A stretch of DNA of 64,000 nucleotides, taken from Campylobacter concisus UNSWCS. Lineage in GTDB: Bacteria; Campylobacterota; Campylobacteria; Campylobacterales; Campylobacteraceae. The position numbers and the translations under genes are program-made. The notes beneath the pieces were generated by a model that saw only the letters and a list, made by a program, of their open reading frames with translations, ran no database searches and had not been told where the DNA came from. The first letter of the stretch is position 1. Each line of letters starts with the position of its first letter. Shown in pieces: positions 17,375 through 26,506 of this stretch. The stretch covers positions 87,598 to 151,597 of the forward strand of contig NZ_ANNG01000006.1 in assembly GCF_000466685.1 (NCBI RefSeq). Direction: 5' to 3'.

Positions 17375-19441
17375 GTGAGAAACTTACACAAAGCCTTAGC
17401 AGGCTTACTCATGGGTGTTAGTATCTTTGCTTCACAAGCCTGTTGCGAAGAGCATAATATGCAGATGTCCGATAAAGCACGTGATGTTATCGCAAATCCT
17501 AAAGGCACACTGCAAAGTAGAGGTGTTGTCTCCTTGCAAGACTACGTCGTAGAAGAGCAAGAGATGTATAACTGGCTATTTAAAAACCACCCTATTTTTA
17601 CAAAGTATGGTGGCAAAACCGTCGGCAAAATGGTCGTTCATGACCGCGGCTTAGAGTGGCTTGCCGAGGGACATGGCTTTGATATGTCAAAGCTTAGTAA
17701 AAGAGATGGCGGTAAGGGCTATAGCTCTATGATGTATAGAATTCCAGCCACCTCATCACTTCAGTTTCCTAATAAATTTGTAGGTCCAGAAAAGTGCGGT
17801 GAGTGTCACCCAGCTCAGTATGAGGTCTGGAGCAGATCTCGCCACGCAACTACTATGCGCTTCCCTGGCGAGCACCCAGAGGTCAATAACAACCTAACTG
17901 AGCCAGTATTTGACAAAGATACCGCTTCTATCCTTCCAAAAGGTATCACTCCAGATGTCATCTATGCAACCGTTGGTCACTTAAGAACTAAGATGGGCTA
18001 CGTCGATGCATGGCTACTTCGTGGTACTTACTACGTTGAGGGCGGCTTGCTAAGAGATGGCACAGGTCAGATCGTTGCTGGCGGTAACCAATGGCAAAGA
18101 ACATGGGCGTTAAATTTAGACGACGCAACTGTTAAAAAGATAAAAGAGCTCGTGCCTGAATTTCCTGGCACGCTTGAAGAGTATGGCGATAATGGCGGAT
18201 ATGTCAGAGGTCTTGCCTCATACGCCGCAAAACATAAAAAATCGATGTTTTTCCAAGCAAACTCATCATATTGTGAGGTTTGCCACCCAGTTAAATTTGA
18301 CTTTAAGTCAAAAGCAGAATTTTACGCAGCACTTGGTAATGCCAAAGAGCTTCAAAAACACACTATCTCAAAAGGCGTAAGCTGTGAGGAGTGCCACGGA
18401 GCTGGCGGTCACCTTGATGGAGCTACAAATTTTAGAACATCAAACTGCGAACGCTGTCACCAAAGATTTAACTTTAGCCCAGATCTAATGCGAGCTAACC
18501 CACTTAATAACGGCAAGCTAGATCTTTCTTTAAGCTCTAAATTTAAATCAATGGGACCAGGATGCGGCTCAGAAGGCTCACAATCATACTTTACCGCTCA
18601 CTACGATAAAGGCATGAGATGCGTCACTTGCCACGATCCACACGACAACACAGGTAACGTTGTAGGTGATAAGAGCGTAACTGGTATGAACTATAACCCA
18701 GATCAAGGCTATCTAAGTGCATTCTACACTAAACCAAAGATCAAAAAAGATTGTAAAGATTGTCACGAGACTCAAGCATATATCGCATCAAAAGCAGATA
18801 CACACAAAAACAACACTTGTGCATCTTGCCACATGCCATTTATGATGAGCTGCGAGAACTTCTACGCTGTTCAGTTCCAAGACAACGCTGGCTTTGATAC
18901 TCAAAGACGCTCTCATATCTGGAAGATCATGGTCGATCCAAAAGAGAAATCTCTTGTCCCAGGCGACGCTGCTAAAGGTCCAAGAGATGCTAAAGATTGG
19001 CACTTTGAGAGAGATAAAAATGGCCACAACTATGTTGATTTGATGTGGGCATGCGCTAGAACATCTTGGGCTGATAAAGATATGAAAGATAATAAAGGCT
19101 GCCATAGCCCAGTGCTATCTGAGCTAAAACCAACACTTCACTTCAAAAACCAAAAACAAGTTTATGATGAGGTTATGGGATGGCAAACTCCAGTTAAGAA
19201 TGAATTCTCAGAGGTCAAAATAGGCATCGAGGGAATTTACTCACTACTAGAGACTAAAAAGCTAGATCCAAGCGATAAAGCAAGAGTTTATGAGCTTGTC
19301 CAAAACGCTCAAGAGATCATCGATATGGTCGAAAAAGATGGTTCGTGGGGTATGCATGGATTTAAATTTACTAAACAAAGACTAGATGCATCTAAAGAGT
19401 ATATAAAAGAAGCTCAAAGAATTCTAAACAAAAATTTATAG
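17375..19441 (+). CDS. mccA: Octaheme c-type sulfite reductase MccA
   Basis: Periplasmic dissimilatory sulfite reductase that reduces sulfite to sulfide with electrons from the quinol pool. A signal peptide (MRNLHKALAGLLMGVSIFAS) precedes 688 residues with exactly seven CXXCH motifs (CGECH, CEVCH, CEECH, CERCH, CVTCH, CKDCH, CASCH). An eighth site, CX15CH (CARTSW...KGCH, near residue 556), is the hallmark of MccA. Two non-heme Cys, 397 (MGPGCGSEG) and 493 (FMMSCENF), are 96 residues apart and are the likely Cu ligands of the heme-copper active site known from Wolinella. The start is GTG with a near-perfect AAAGGAGG six bases upstream, suggesting strong translation. Confidence 0.95.
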   Translation: MRNLHKALAGLLMGVSIFASQACCEEHNMQMSDKARDVIANPKGTLQSRGVVSLQDYVVEEQEMYNWLFKNHPIFTKYGGKTVGKMVVHDRGLEWLAEGHGFDMSKLSKRDGGKGYSSMMYRIPATSSLQFPNKFVGPEKCGECHPAQYEVWSRSRHATTMRFPGEHPEVNNNLTEPVFDKDTASILPKGITPDVIYATVGHLRTKMGYVDAWLLRGTYYVEGGLLRDGTGQIVAGGNQWQRTWALNLDDATVKKIKELVPEFPGTLEEYGDNGGYVRGLASYAAKHKKSMFFQANSSYCEVCHPVKFDFKSKAEFYAALGNAKELQKHTISKGVSCEECHGAGGHLDGATNFRTSNCERCHQRFNFSPDLMRANPLNNGKLDLSLSSKFKSMGPGCGSEGSQSYFTAHYDKGMRCVTCHDPHDNTGNVVGDKSVTGMNYNPDQGYLSAFYTKPKIKKDCKDCHETQAYIASKADTHKNNTCASCHMPFMMSCENFYAVQFQDNAGFDTQRRSHIWKIMVDPKEKSLVPGDAAKGPRDAKDWHFERDKNGHNYVDLMWACARTSWADKDMKDNKGCHSPVLSELKPTLHFKNQKQVYDEVMGWQTPVKNEFSEVKIGIEGIYSLLETKKLDPSDKARVYELVQNAQEIIDMVEKDGSWGMHGFKFTKQRLDASKEYIKEAQRILNKNL

Positions 19442-19446
19442 CATTT

Positions 19447-19466
19447 AGGGGCTAGTTTTAGCCCCT
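19447..19466 (+). terminator. Intercistronic hairpin after mccA
   Basis: AGGGGCTA (19447-19454) pairs with TAGCCCCT (19459-19466) over a GTTT loop, followed by TTAATC. The T-run is poor and accessory genes continue 20 bases later. It is therefore likelier a partial terminator or mRNA-stabilising element that makes mccA mRNA more abundant than the downstream genes. Confidence 0.65.
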
Positions 19467-19485
19467 TTAATCTTAAGGGTTTGAA

Positions 19486-20244
19486 ATGAAAAATGGGTTT
19501 TTAAAATGTTCGCTACTTCTTAGCCTAAGCGCGGCTAGCCTCTTAGCAAATGTCGATACAAACGACTCTTATGCCATAGGCGCAACAAGTGGTGGATATG
19601 TTTTAAAAGGACTGCTAGATCAAAAGCAACTAGGTGTTGGCTATGACGCTGATGCAGTGATAAAAGGCTTTAGCGATGCGCTAAAGAGCGAGCTAAAACT
19701 AAGTGATGATGAGATAGCAAAGCTACTAAACAAAAGAGCTGAAAGCTTAGATAAGATAGTAAAAGAAAAAGAGGCTGCCAAGCTAAAAGAGAATTTAGCC
19801 CAAGGCAAAGCCTATATGGAAAAAAATGCAAAAAACAAAAATGTAAAAACAACAAAATCAAATTTACAATATGAGATCATAAAAAGTAGCTCAAAAGGGG
19901 CTACACCAAAGCCTGAGAGCATCATCATAGTAAATTATAAAGCAAGCTTTGCCGATGGCAAGGTCTTTGACGAGACAAAAGAGGCTCCAGCTCATCTTTC
20001 GATGCTAAATTTGATCCCTGGACTTGAAGAGGGGCTCATGCTTATGAAAGAGGGCGAGAAGTTTAAATTTGTCATCCCGCCTGAGCTTGCATACGGCGAT
20101 AGCGGCATGGAGGGGATACCTGGTGGCGAGACTATCGTTTTTGAGATAGAGCTTATTAAGGTCTTAAAGCCTGGCGAACTAGCTGAGGCGGCAAGAAAAA
20201 TTCATGAAAAAGAGCAAAATGAGGGCATTAAAAAGCCTCATTAA
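19486..20244 (+). CDS. mccB: FKBP-type peptidyl-prolyl isomerase MccB
   Basis: Periplasmic folding helper. A signal peptide (KCSLLLSLSAASLLANVD) is followed by an FkpA/Mip-like helical dimerisation region (about 25-125, with SYAIGATSGGYVLKG and a Lys-rich helix). The FKBP domain (about 128-240) shows SIIIVNYKASFADGKVFDET, LIPGLEEGLMLMKEGEKFKFVIPPELAYG and GGETIVFEIELIKV. A PPIase directly after mccA is the mccB arrangement of the Wolinella cluster and probably assists folding of the large multiheme protein. It has 252 residues, with an AAGGGTTTGAA ribosome site. Confidence 0.9.
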   Translation: MKNGFLKCSLLLSLSAASLLANVDTNDSYAIGATSGGYVLKGLLDQKQLGVGYDADAVIKGFSDALKSELKLSDDEIAKLLNKRAESLDKIVKEKEAAKLKENLAQGKAYMEKNAKNKNVKTTKSNLQYEIIKSSSKGATPKPESIIIVNYKASFADGKVFDETKEAPAHLSMLNLIPGLEEGLMLMKEGEKFKFVIPPELAYGDSGMEGIPGGETIVFEIELIKVLKPGELAEAARKIHEKEQNEGIKKPH

Positions 20245-20263
20245 GGCATAAATGGAGTTAAAA

Positions 20264-20935
20264 ATGCAAAATCAAAATAGCAGAAGAGCCTTCTTTAAAC
20301 GCATGGCAGTTGTGGCTGCTGGTGCTAGCGTGGCAAGTAGTGGTTTTGCTTTTAAGAGTGAAGAGAGTGCGAAAAAACCACATTTTGGCATGATATTTGA
20401 CCAAAACAAATGCGTTGGCTGCACGGACTGCGAAGTGGCATGTAGAAAAGTAAATTTAGTCCCAAAAGGACAGATGAGACTTTTTGTAGAGGATAAGACT
20501 GATCCAAAGAATTTGCTCGATAAAAGATATGTAAGAGTATCTTGTCAGCAGTGTGAGGATGCACCTTGTGTGGCTGTTTGCCCAACAAAAGCCTGTCACA
20601 AGGACATAAAAACTGGCATCCAAACTACAAACATAGATGACTGCATCGCCTGTAAATACTGCATCGTAGCCTGTCCTTACGACGTGAGATATATCGATAA
20701 GTTTAGTCACTCAGCCCAAAGCTGTAACTTCTGCATAGATACAAATTTAAAGGATAAAAAAGATCCAGCCTGCGTTGAGGCGTGCAGATATGAGGCTTTG
20801 GTATTTGGTGATTTAAACGATGAGAGCTCGCACATTAGCCAGTTACTAGCTGTCAAAGATAGCATAAGGCTAAGAGCAGAACTTGGCACAAAACCAAGCC
20901 TTAGATATATTCCTAAAGTAAAAGCGGGGGTGTAA
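20264..20935 (+). CDS. mccC: NrfC-like 4x[4Fe-4S] ferredoxin subunit MccC
   Basis: Electron-transfer subunit predicted to pass electrons from the membrane quinol dehydrogenase to MccA. The N terminus has a Tat-like SRRAFFKRMAVVAAGASVASSG signal, so it should be exported folded. Four cysteine groups are visible: CVGCTDCEVAC, CQQCEDAPCVAVC, CIACKYCIVAC and CNFC...CVEAC, enough for four cubane clusters. I start at 20264 (MQNQNSRRAFF) because GGAG lies six bases upstream; ATG 20252 is an alternative that adds four residues. The next gene starts one base after the stop. Confidence 0.9.
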   Translation: MQNQNSRRAFFKRMAVVAAGASVASSGFAFKSEESAKKPHFGMIFDQNKCVGCTDCEVACRKVNLVPKGQMRLFVEDKTDPKNLLDKRYVRVSCQQCEDAPCVAVCPTKACHKDIKTGIQTTNIDDCIACKYCIVACPYDVRYIDKFSHSAQSCNFCIDTNLKDKKDPACVEACRYEALVFGDLNDESSHISQLLAVKDSIRLRAELGTKPSLRYIPKVKAGV

Positions 20936-20936
20936 G

Positions 20937-21866
20937 ATGGATGGTGCATTAAATTTCACTGCGACATTTTCGCACGCAGTTGAGTGGGGCTGGCCGATCG
21001 CTGTTTATCTTCTGCTAGCTGGTATGAGTGGCGGAGCGCTAATAGCTGCCATACTTCTAAAGCGCTACAAAAGACAAGAGAGCTTTAGTCCATTTTTCAA
21101 GGCTGCTTCGCTTTTAGCCTTTGTTAGCATCATGCTTGGTATGGTTTGCTTGATAGCTGACCTTGAAAAGCCACTTTTGTTTTGGAAAATTTTGATTAAT
21201 TACAACTTCACATCGGTTATGTCTATCGGTGTAGCCGCGCTTTGCGTGTTTATACCGCTTAGCTTTTTGATGTGTCTATACGCCTTTGGCGCGGAGTTAA
21301 AGTCGATTTGTGGCTTTTTTGATGGCGTGATGAAAATTTTATCGCCACTTTATCCGCTCTTAAGCGCGCTTTGCCTGCTTTTTGCGGTTATCATTTGCGC
21401 ATATACAGGCTTTTTGATCTCGGTGCTCATTAGATTTCCACTTTTAAATACCGCTGTTTTACCAGCGCTTTTCATAGCTTCAGGACTTAGTGCTGGCATA
21501 AGTGGCAGCAGCCTGATAGCGGCACTATTTTTCAAAGAAGATCCACACTCAAGCGACCTTGGCTCGCTTCATGGCGTGGAGTTTTACGTCTTATGCGCTG
21601 AAATTTTACTCATTTTAATGCTTTTTGTCTCACTTTTGCTTGGTTCAAGCTATCAGCAAGGCGCGGCAGTTGCATTTTATAGTGGAGTTTGGGCTAAATT
21701 TTTCTGGCTTGGGGTTGTTTTAGTTGGCTTTGTCTTGCCTCTTGTTTTAAATTTCGCACTTGGCAAGATGAAATTTAGCTTCTACCTTGGCTCATTTGCA
21801 GCAGTCGTTGGCGTTTTATTGCTTAGGGTTTTTATACTTTATGCAGGACAGACTTATAGCATTTAA
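20937..21866 (+). CDS. mccD: NrfD/PsrC-like membrane quinol dehydrogenase subunit MccD
   Basis: Integral membrane protein of 309 residues with about eight to nine hydrophobic helices, in the NrfD/PsrC family that oxidises menaquinol. The N-terminal EWGWPIAVYLLLAGMSGGALIAAILL and the LIADLEKPLLFWKILINYN segment are typical of the family. It is tightly linked to the ferredoxin gene (one-base gap) and forms with it the predicted MccCD quinol dehydrogenase that donates electrons to periplasmic MccA. Confidence 0.88.
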   Translation: MDGALNFTATFSHAVEWGWPIAVYLLLAGMSGGALIAAILLKRYKRQESFSPFFKAASLLAFVSIMLGMVCLIADLEKPLLFWKILINYNFTSVMSIGVAALCVFIPLSFLMCLYAFGAELKSICGFFDGVMKILSPLYPLLSALCLLFAVIICAYTGFLISVLIRFPLLNTAVLPALFIASGLSAGISGSSLIAALFFKEDPHSSDLGSLHGVEFYVLCAEILLILMLFVSLLLGSSYQQGAAVAFYSGVWAKFFWLGVVLVGFVLPLVLNFALGKMKFSFYLGSFAAVVGVLLLRVFILYAGQTYSI

Positions 21867-21882
21867 GGCTTAAGGGCAGGTG

Positions 21883-24501
21883 ATGAAAATTTTAAATATT
21901 TATCGCTTGTCTTTAATATTATTATTTATCCTTGCTTTTGGTGCAGGGGTGGCGACCTTTTTGGAAAATTTTTATGACACACAGACGGCTAGAGTGCTTG
22001 TTTATGAAGCACTCTGGTACGAGTGCGTCATGGCAGCTTGTGCCATTTGCTTAGCCATTAGCATCGTAAAAACCAAGATGTATAAGAAATTTGGCGCATT
22101 TTTGATACATCTTGCTTTTATTCTGATCTTCATCGGTGCTGCGCTTACAAGATACTTTGGCGAAGAGGGTGTATTGCATCTTAGAGTGGGCGAGAGCGGC
22201 AACTATATGCAAAGCACAAAGCCATATTTGAGAGTGCAAATTTCAAATGAAAGTTTTGAATATCCACTAAAACTTAGCCTGCTTGGCAAAAATGACTTTC
22301 GCTTTAAAAAAAATATAAATGGAAAAGAATTTGAGATAAAGATAACTGGCTACAAAAAGGATGAGAAAAACGCTCCAGCCACGCTTAGCATAGAGGCTGG
22401 CTTTGCTAATGAAAAGAGCAAGAGCGCCAAGCTAAAAGGCGGAGCTGGATACGATCTTGAGCCAAGCATTTTAAGCTTTGATGGGCAAGAGGCGAAATTT
22501 TACTTTAGCTCACGAGCGATAAATTTACCTTTTTCGCTAAGGCTTGATAAATTTATCCTAGAGCGCTACGCAGGGCTAAATAGCCCATCATCTTACACGA
22601 GCAAAGTAAGCATCGCAGGTGCTGAGCATGAAATTTCACTAAATCACCCACTAAGCATCATGGGCTATAAAATCTTTCAGTCATCATACGACGCTGACGA
22701 GCTTGGAAGCGCCTTTGAGATCAGCTTTGATCCTGGTAAAGTGCCAACTTATATCGGATATTTTCTACTTTGCCTTGGCTTTGTGGGAAATTTATTTAGC
22801 AAAAAGAGCCGATTTTTTAGACTTTGTAACTTCATAAAAGGCACGCAGTTTGCGTTTTTGGCTCTACTTTTACTAAATGCCACGCCAAATTTCGCAAGCG
22901 ATGAAGCCATAAATTTTAAAGCTCATGCAGATAAATTTGCCAAAATTTTAGTTCAAACTGATAGCAGGATCGCCCCAGCTAGCTCTTACACAAGGGCAGT
23001 AATAAGCAAAATTTCAACCAAAACGACGCTCTTTGGGCTTAGTAGCGATGAGCTTATGCTCTCTTTTGCCATCTCGCCACAAGAGTGGATGGATAAAAGG
23101 ATGGTAAAGATCACAAGCGATCGTGTGGGCGAGCTTCTTGGAGTTAGTGAGAAATTTGCTAGCTTTAATGACGTTTTTAACGAAAATGGCGAGTATAAGC
23201 TGGCTAAATTTGTAGAGGCTGCAAATGAAAAATCCGCCTCAAAAAGAGATAAATTTGATAACGACGTCATTAAATTTGACGAGAGGCTAAATGTCTTATA
23301 CCTTGTGCTAAAGGGAGAAATTTTAAAATTTATCCCCGCTAAAAATGGTGATACTATCACGTGGCTAGGCGTAAATGAAGCCTTTAGCAAAGATGAAATT
23401 TCAAACGAGTTTAAAAGCGTTTTAGGAGCTTACATAGAAAATTTAAGCCTTTGCGTAAAAAGTGGCGAGTGCAAAGAGGCTGATAAGAGTTTAGAACAAA
23501 TTTCAAGCTTCCAAAGAAGCACTCTAGGCTCTCTTGCGCCAAGCGAGGCAAAAGTCGGCCTTGAAGTGCTTTACAACCAAATGGAGATATTTAAATTTCT
23601 TATCTATTTTTACATGATCCTAGCTCTTGCTTCGCTCGCTCTTGGCTTTTATAGGCTATTTTTTGGGAGGAAATTTAGATTTGAAAGAGCGCTTAGCCTT
23701 GCGTTTTTTACCGCATTTATAGTGCATGCTCTAAATTTAGCCCTACGTGCCTACATCTCAGGTCACGCACCTTGGAGCGATGCTTATGAGAGTTTAGTCT
23801 ATATCTCGCTTATAAGCGTGCTAGCTGGAGTGCTATTTTTCAAGCATCAAAGCTTCGCTCTTGGCGCTGCTTCGCTTTTTGCAAGTGTTAGCTTGCTCGT
23901 TGCTCATCTAAATTTTATAAACCCACAGATAACAAATTTAGTCCCAGTTTTAAAGTCATTTTGGCTTAGTGTGCATGTAAGCGTCATCACAGCAAGCTAT
24001 GGCTTTTTGGGCTTTGGCTTTGTGCTGGGGCTTGTGGGACTTATATTAATGGCTCTAAAAAATGACAAAAATGAGCAAAAGCTTAGCGAGCAGATAAGAT
24101 ACCTTGCTGCCACCGACGAGCTAAGCCTCATCATAGGACTTAGTTTGCTAACTGTAGGGAATTTCGTAGGCGCCGTCTGGGCAAATGAGAGCTGGGGCAG
24201 ATACTGGGGTTGGGACAGCAAAGAGAGCTGGTCATACATCACGATCATCGTCTATGCCATAGTGCTTCATTTAAGGTTTATACCAAAGCTAAGGGGCGTT
24301 TTTACCTTTTTAACAGCTAGCGTGCTATCATTTGCTTCGGTACTTTTTACATATTTTGGAGTAAATTTCTACCTTAGCGGGCTTCACTCATACGCAAATG
24401 GCGAGAGCTTTGGCGTTTCTGGGCTAATATACTTGATCTTAGCGGCTCTTGCCTTGCTGATCGCCCTAGCCTACCGCGGCAGAGATATAAAAGTAGTTTA
24501 G
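21883..24501 (+). CDS. ccsA1: CcsBA-type cytochrome c heme lyase, dedicated CcsA1-like
   Basis: Fused system II cytochrome c synthetase of 872 residues. Four N-terminal helices and a ResB/CcsB-like domain with a large periplasmic insertion are followed by a CcsA half with about eight helices. The WWD heme-presenting motif reads WANESWGRYWGWDSKESW (near 24178-24231), and His residues flank it (ALRAYISGHAPWSD and HSYANG). In Wolinella a dedicated paralogue, CcsA1, attaches heme to the CX15CH site of MccA. Placement in this operon points to the same job. I start at ATG 21883, six bases after AAGGG; GTG 21880 is possible. Confidence 0.88.
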   Translation: MKILNIYRLSLILLFILAFGAGVATFLENFYDTQTARVLVYEALWYECVMAACAICLAISIVKTKMYKKFGAFLIHLAFILIFIGAALTRYFGEEGVLHLRVGESGNYMQSTKPYLRVQISNESFEYPLKLSLLGKNDFRFKKNINGKEFEIKITGYKKDEKNAPATLSIEAGFANEKSKSAKLKGGAGYDLEPSILSFDGQEAKFYFSSRAINLPFSLRLDKFILERYAGLNSPSSYTSKVSIAGAEHEISLNHPLSIMGYKIFQSSYDADELGSAFEISFDPGKVPTYIGYFLLCLGFVGNLFSKKSRFFRLCNFIKGTQFAFLALLLLNATPNFASDEAINFKAHADKFAKILVQTDSRIAPASSYTRAVISKISTKTTLFGLSSDELMLSFAISPQEWMDKRMVKITSDRVGELLGVSEKFASFNDVFNENGEYKLAKFVEAANEKSASKRDKFDNDVIKFDERLNVLYLVLKGEILKFIPAKNGDTITWLGVNEAFSKDEISNEFKSVLGAYIENLSLCVKSGECKEADKSLEQISSFQRSTLGSLAPSEAKVGLEVLYNQMEIFKFLIYFYMILALASLALGFYRLFFGRKFRFERALSLAFFTAFIVHALNLALRAYISGHAPWSDAYESLVYISLISVLAGVLFFKHQSFALGAASLFASVSLLVAHLNFINPQITNLVPVLKSFWLSVHVSVITASYGFLGFGFVLGLVGLILMALKNDKNEQKLSEQIRYLAATDELSLIIGLSLLTVGNFVGAVWANESWGRYWGWDSKESWSYITIIVYAIVLHLRFIPKLRGVFTFLTASVLSFASVLFTYFGVNFYLSGLHSYANGESFGVSGLIYLILAALALLIALAYRGRDIKVV

Positions 24502-24509
24502 GAGATATG

Positions 24510-25331
24510 ATGAAGAGTTTGATTTTACTGGCTGCTAGTTTGTGCGTTTTAAATGCTGGCTACATAAAAGAGGCCTTAAGCGCAAAAGATGATCACAACA
24601 AACTAGCACAAATTTATGAAGATGCTTGCAACAAAGAGAAAAAGGCATCAGGCTGCTACAACCTAGCTGTGCTTTACAGCAGGGGGGAGGGCAATGTCAA
24701 AAAGGACGAGGCAAAGGCGGCAATGCTCTATGAAAAGGCTTGCGATCAAAATTTCTCTATGGCTTGCAGCAACCTTGGCTATGTATATGAAAAGGGCAAA
24801 GGTGTAGAAAAAGACCTAACAAAAGCAGTTAAATTTTATGAAAAAGCATGTAGCGACAACGAGGGCTGCACGGAGCTTGGCTTGCTCTATACAAATGGCA
24901 CTGGTGTGGCAAAAGATCTAAAAAAGGCAAAAGAGCTCTTTGAGAAGGCTTGTAAGGCAGGTGATGGCATGGGATGTAGTAATCTTGGCTACTTATACGC
25001 TCAAGGCGAAGGCGCCGAGAAAGACTACTCAAAAGCTAAAACATACTACGAAATGGCCTGCGCAAACGAAGCTGGCATAGGGTGCGATAATCTTGGCTTT
25101 TTATATGTTTATGGGCAAGGGGTTGATCAAAACCTTACAAAAGCGACAAAGCTTTACGAGCAAGCGTGCATATACGCCTATGAAAAGGGCTGTAACAACT
25201 ACGCTATCATGCTAGCTGAGGGCAAAGGCATGAAAGAGGACGTAGAAAAAGCACGTGAAATTTTCACTAAAAGCTGCAAAAATGGCTTAAAAGAGGCGTG
25301 CGAGAATTTAGAAATTTTAGGAAAGCATTGA
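24510..25331 (+). CDS. Secreted Cys-rich Sel1-repeat protein (Hcp-like)
   Basis: Signal peptide (MKSLILLAASLCVLNAGY) followed by about seven Sel1 repeats, each with paired Cys (for example EKACDQNFSMACSNLGYVYEKGKG and EKACKAGDGMGCSNLGYLYAQGEG). This pattern resembles Helicobacter Hcp beta-lactamase-like proteins, whose repeats are disulfide-locked. Periplasmic, 273 residues. Start 24510 lies five bases after GGAG; ATG 24507 is three bases upstream. Its TGA overlaps the next ATG. In the mcc context it could be an assembly scaffold, but no direct evidence exists. Confidence 0.82.
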   Translation: MKSLILLAASLCVLNAGYIKEALSAKDDHNKLAQIYEDACNKEKKASGCYNLAVLYSRGEGNVKKDEAKAAMLYEKACDQNFSMACSNLGYVYEKGKGVEKDLTKAVKFYEKACSDNEGCTELGLLYTNGTGVAKDLKKAKELFEKACKAGDGMGCSNLGYLYAQGEGAEKDYSKAKTYYEMACANEAGIGCDNLGFLYVYGQGVDQNLTKATKLYEQACIYAYEKGCNNYAIMLAEGKGMKEDVEKAREIFTKSCKNGLKEACENLEILGKH

Positions 25332-25870
25332 TGAGTTTTAAAAACTGGGGCAACATGCAAGCAAGCCTAGAGGCACTTTATCTGCTAGATAGCGCTTTTT
25401 TGGAGCCAGATGAAGAGTATCTAAGGCTCATTTCTAAAAGAGAGGATGAAAATAGCCTAAGATACGTGGTAGATAACGGGCAGGGCGATTTGCTAGATGT
25501 GATATTTACGCGTGAGGCGGTGCTGGTTAGAGGGTTTGATCATGAAAATGAGCTAAATATGCTAAGCATGGCAGACAAAAGCGTGATAGAGCAAATTTAT
25601 AGTGGCGAGGCTGCTAAATTTCGCTCTTACTTCTTGCCAGATGAGATAGAGCAGACGACCTTTTTTATCTGGTATGACGGGACGGAGCATCAAAATTTAG
25701 TCGGTGGCAATAACGGCGGACGCTGGCTGCTTGGGTATGCATTTGATGATTTTGCTAAATTTAGCGAGTTTGTAAAGGGCTATTACGAGATAGAATTTGA
25801 CGATGAGATGTTAAAAAAGCTCTATGAAAAGGGCGAGTTAGAAAAAGAGAAACTAAAGGAGATGAGATGA
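25331..25870 (+). CDS. Hypothetical protein in the mcc operon
   Basis: 179-residue, acidic, probably cytoplasmic protein with no signal peptide or membrane segment and no family I recognise. Visible features are LRYVVDNGQGDLLDVIF, TTFFIWYDGTEHQNLVGGNNGGRWLLGYAFDDF (Gly/Asn-rich turn) and a charged C-terminal helix. The ATG overlaps the previous stop (ATGA) and its own TGA overlaps the next ATG, so it is translationally coupled within the operon. An in-frame GTG at 25298 would run inside the upstream gene and is less likely. Confidence 0.75.
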   Translation: MSFKNWGNMQASLEALYLLDSAFLEPDEEYLRLISKREDENSLRYVVDNGQGDLLDVIFTREAVLVRGFDHENELNMLSMADKSVIEQIYSGEAAKFRSYFLPDEIEQTTFFIWYDGTEHQNLVGGNNGGRWLLGYAFDDFAKFSEFVKGYYEIEFDDEMLKKLYEKGELEKEKLKEMR

Positions 25871-26319
25871 AATTTATAGCTTTATTGCTTAGTGCAGTTT
25901 TTGCCTTGTGGGCTGGAAATTTGACGAGTGAGGCAAACGCCTATAAAGGGGCAAAAGAGCGCATCGAGCTACCAAAGGACGCAAGATGTGCGGTGTGTGG
26001 CATGCCTATAAAAAATAAGCAGTGGGCGACGCTTATCAAGGCTGGTGGCAAGGATTATTACTTTGATGGCGTAAAAGATATGGCGCACTTTTACTTTGCT
26101 GATGAGGTGGCGAAAGAGGCTTATGTGAGTGATTATTACACGCTTGAAAAGCTCGATGCAAAAGAGGCGTTTTACGTTCATGGCTCAAACGTTTTTGGAC
26201 CGATGGGCGAGGAGTTTATCCCGTTTAAAGATGAAGCAAAGGCAAATAGCTTTATGAAAGATCACGCTGGCAAAGGTGTCATAAAATTTGACGAGATAAA
26301 GACATTTATCGGTAAATAA
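25867..26319 (+). CDS. NosL-family copper-binding accessory protein
   Basis: 150-residue exported protein: signal peptide MKFIALLLSAVFALWAG, then the NosL-type motif DARCAVCGMPIKNKQWATLI (Cys41, Cys44, Met46) and GKDYYFDGVKDMAHFYF. It continues to a second region with HGSNVFGPMGEEFIPF. NosL proteins are periplasmic Cu(I) chaperones for nitrous-oxide reductase. No nos genes are present, so here it probably supplies copper to the MccA active site. It lacks an obvious lipobox Cys at the signal cleavage point. It overlaps both neighbours' start/stop regions. Confidence 0.85.
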   Translation: MKFIALLLSAVFALWAGNLTSEANAYKGAKERIELPKDARCAVCGMPIKNKQWATLIKAGGKDYYFDGVKDMAHFYFADEVAKEAYVSDYYTLEKLDAKEAFYVHGSNVFGPMGEEFIPFKDEAKANSFMKDHAGKGVIKFDEIKTFIGK

Positions 26320-26320
26320 A

Positions 26321-26506
26321 GTGAAATTTCTAGCATTTTTGGCGTTATTTTTTGGACTCTCTTACACGCTCTTAGCGGCGCACTACCTTAGCTTTGACCA
26401 CAAAGCAAAGCAAGATGAGCTAAGAGAAATTTCAAAGATAACAAGGGCAAATTTAGCTTCTAGCTTTAGCCTAAAAGAGCAAAAAGGCTTTGTCTATGAT
26501 AAGTAG
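26321..26506 (+). CDS. Small membrane-anchored protein, unknown
   Basis: 61 residues: one N-terminal hydrophobic helix (FLAFLALFFGLSYTLLAAHYL) and a charged tail. It starts with GTG one base after the NosL-like gene and overlaps the permease gene by 11 bases. This spacing supports it as a real coupled gene, although no family is recognised. Topology suggests a short periplasmic tail. Confidence 0.6.
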   Translation: MKFLAFLALFFGLSYTLLAAHYLSFDHKAKQDELREISKITRANLASSFSLKEQKGFVYDK

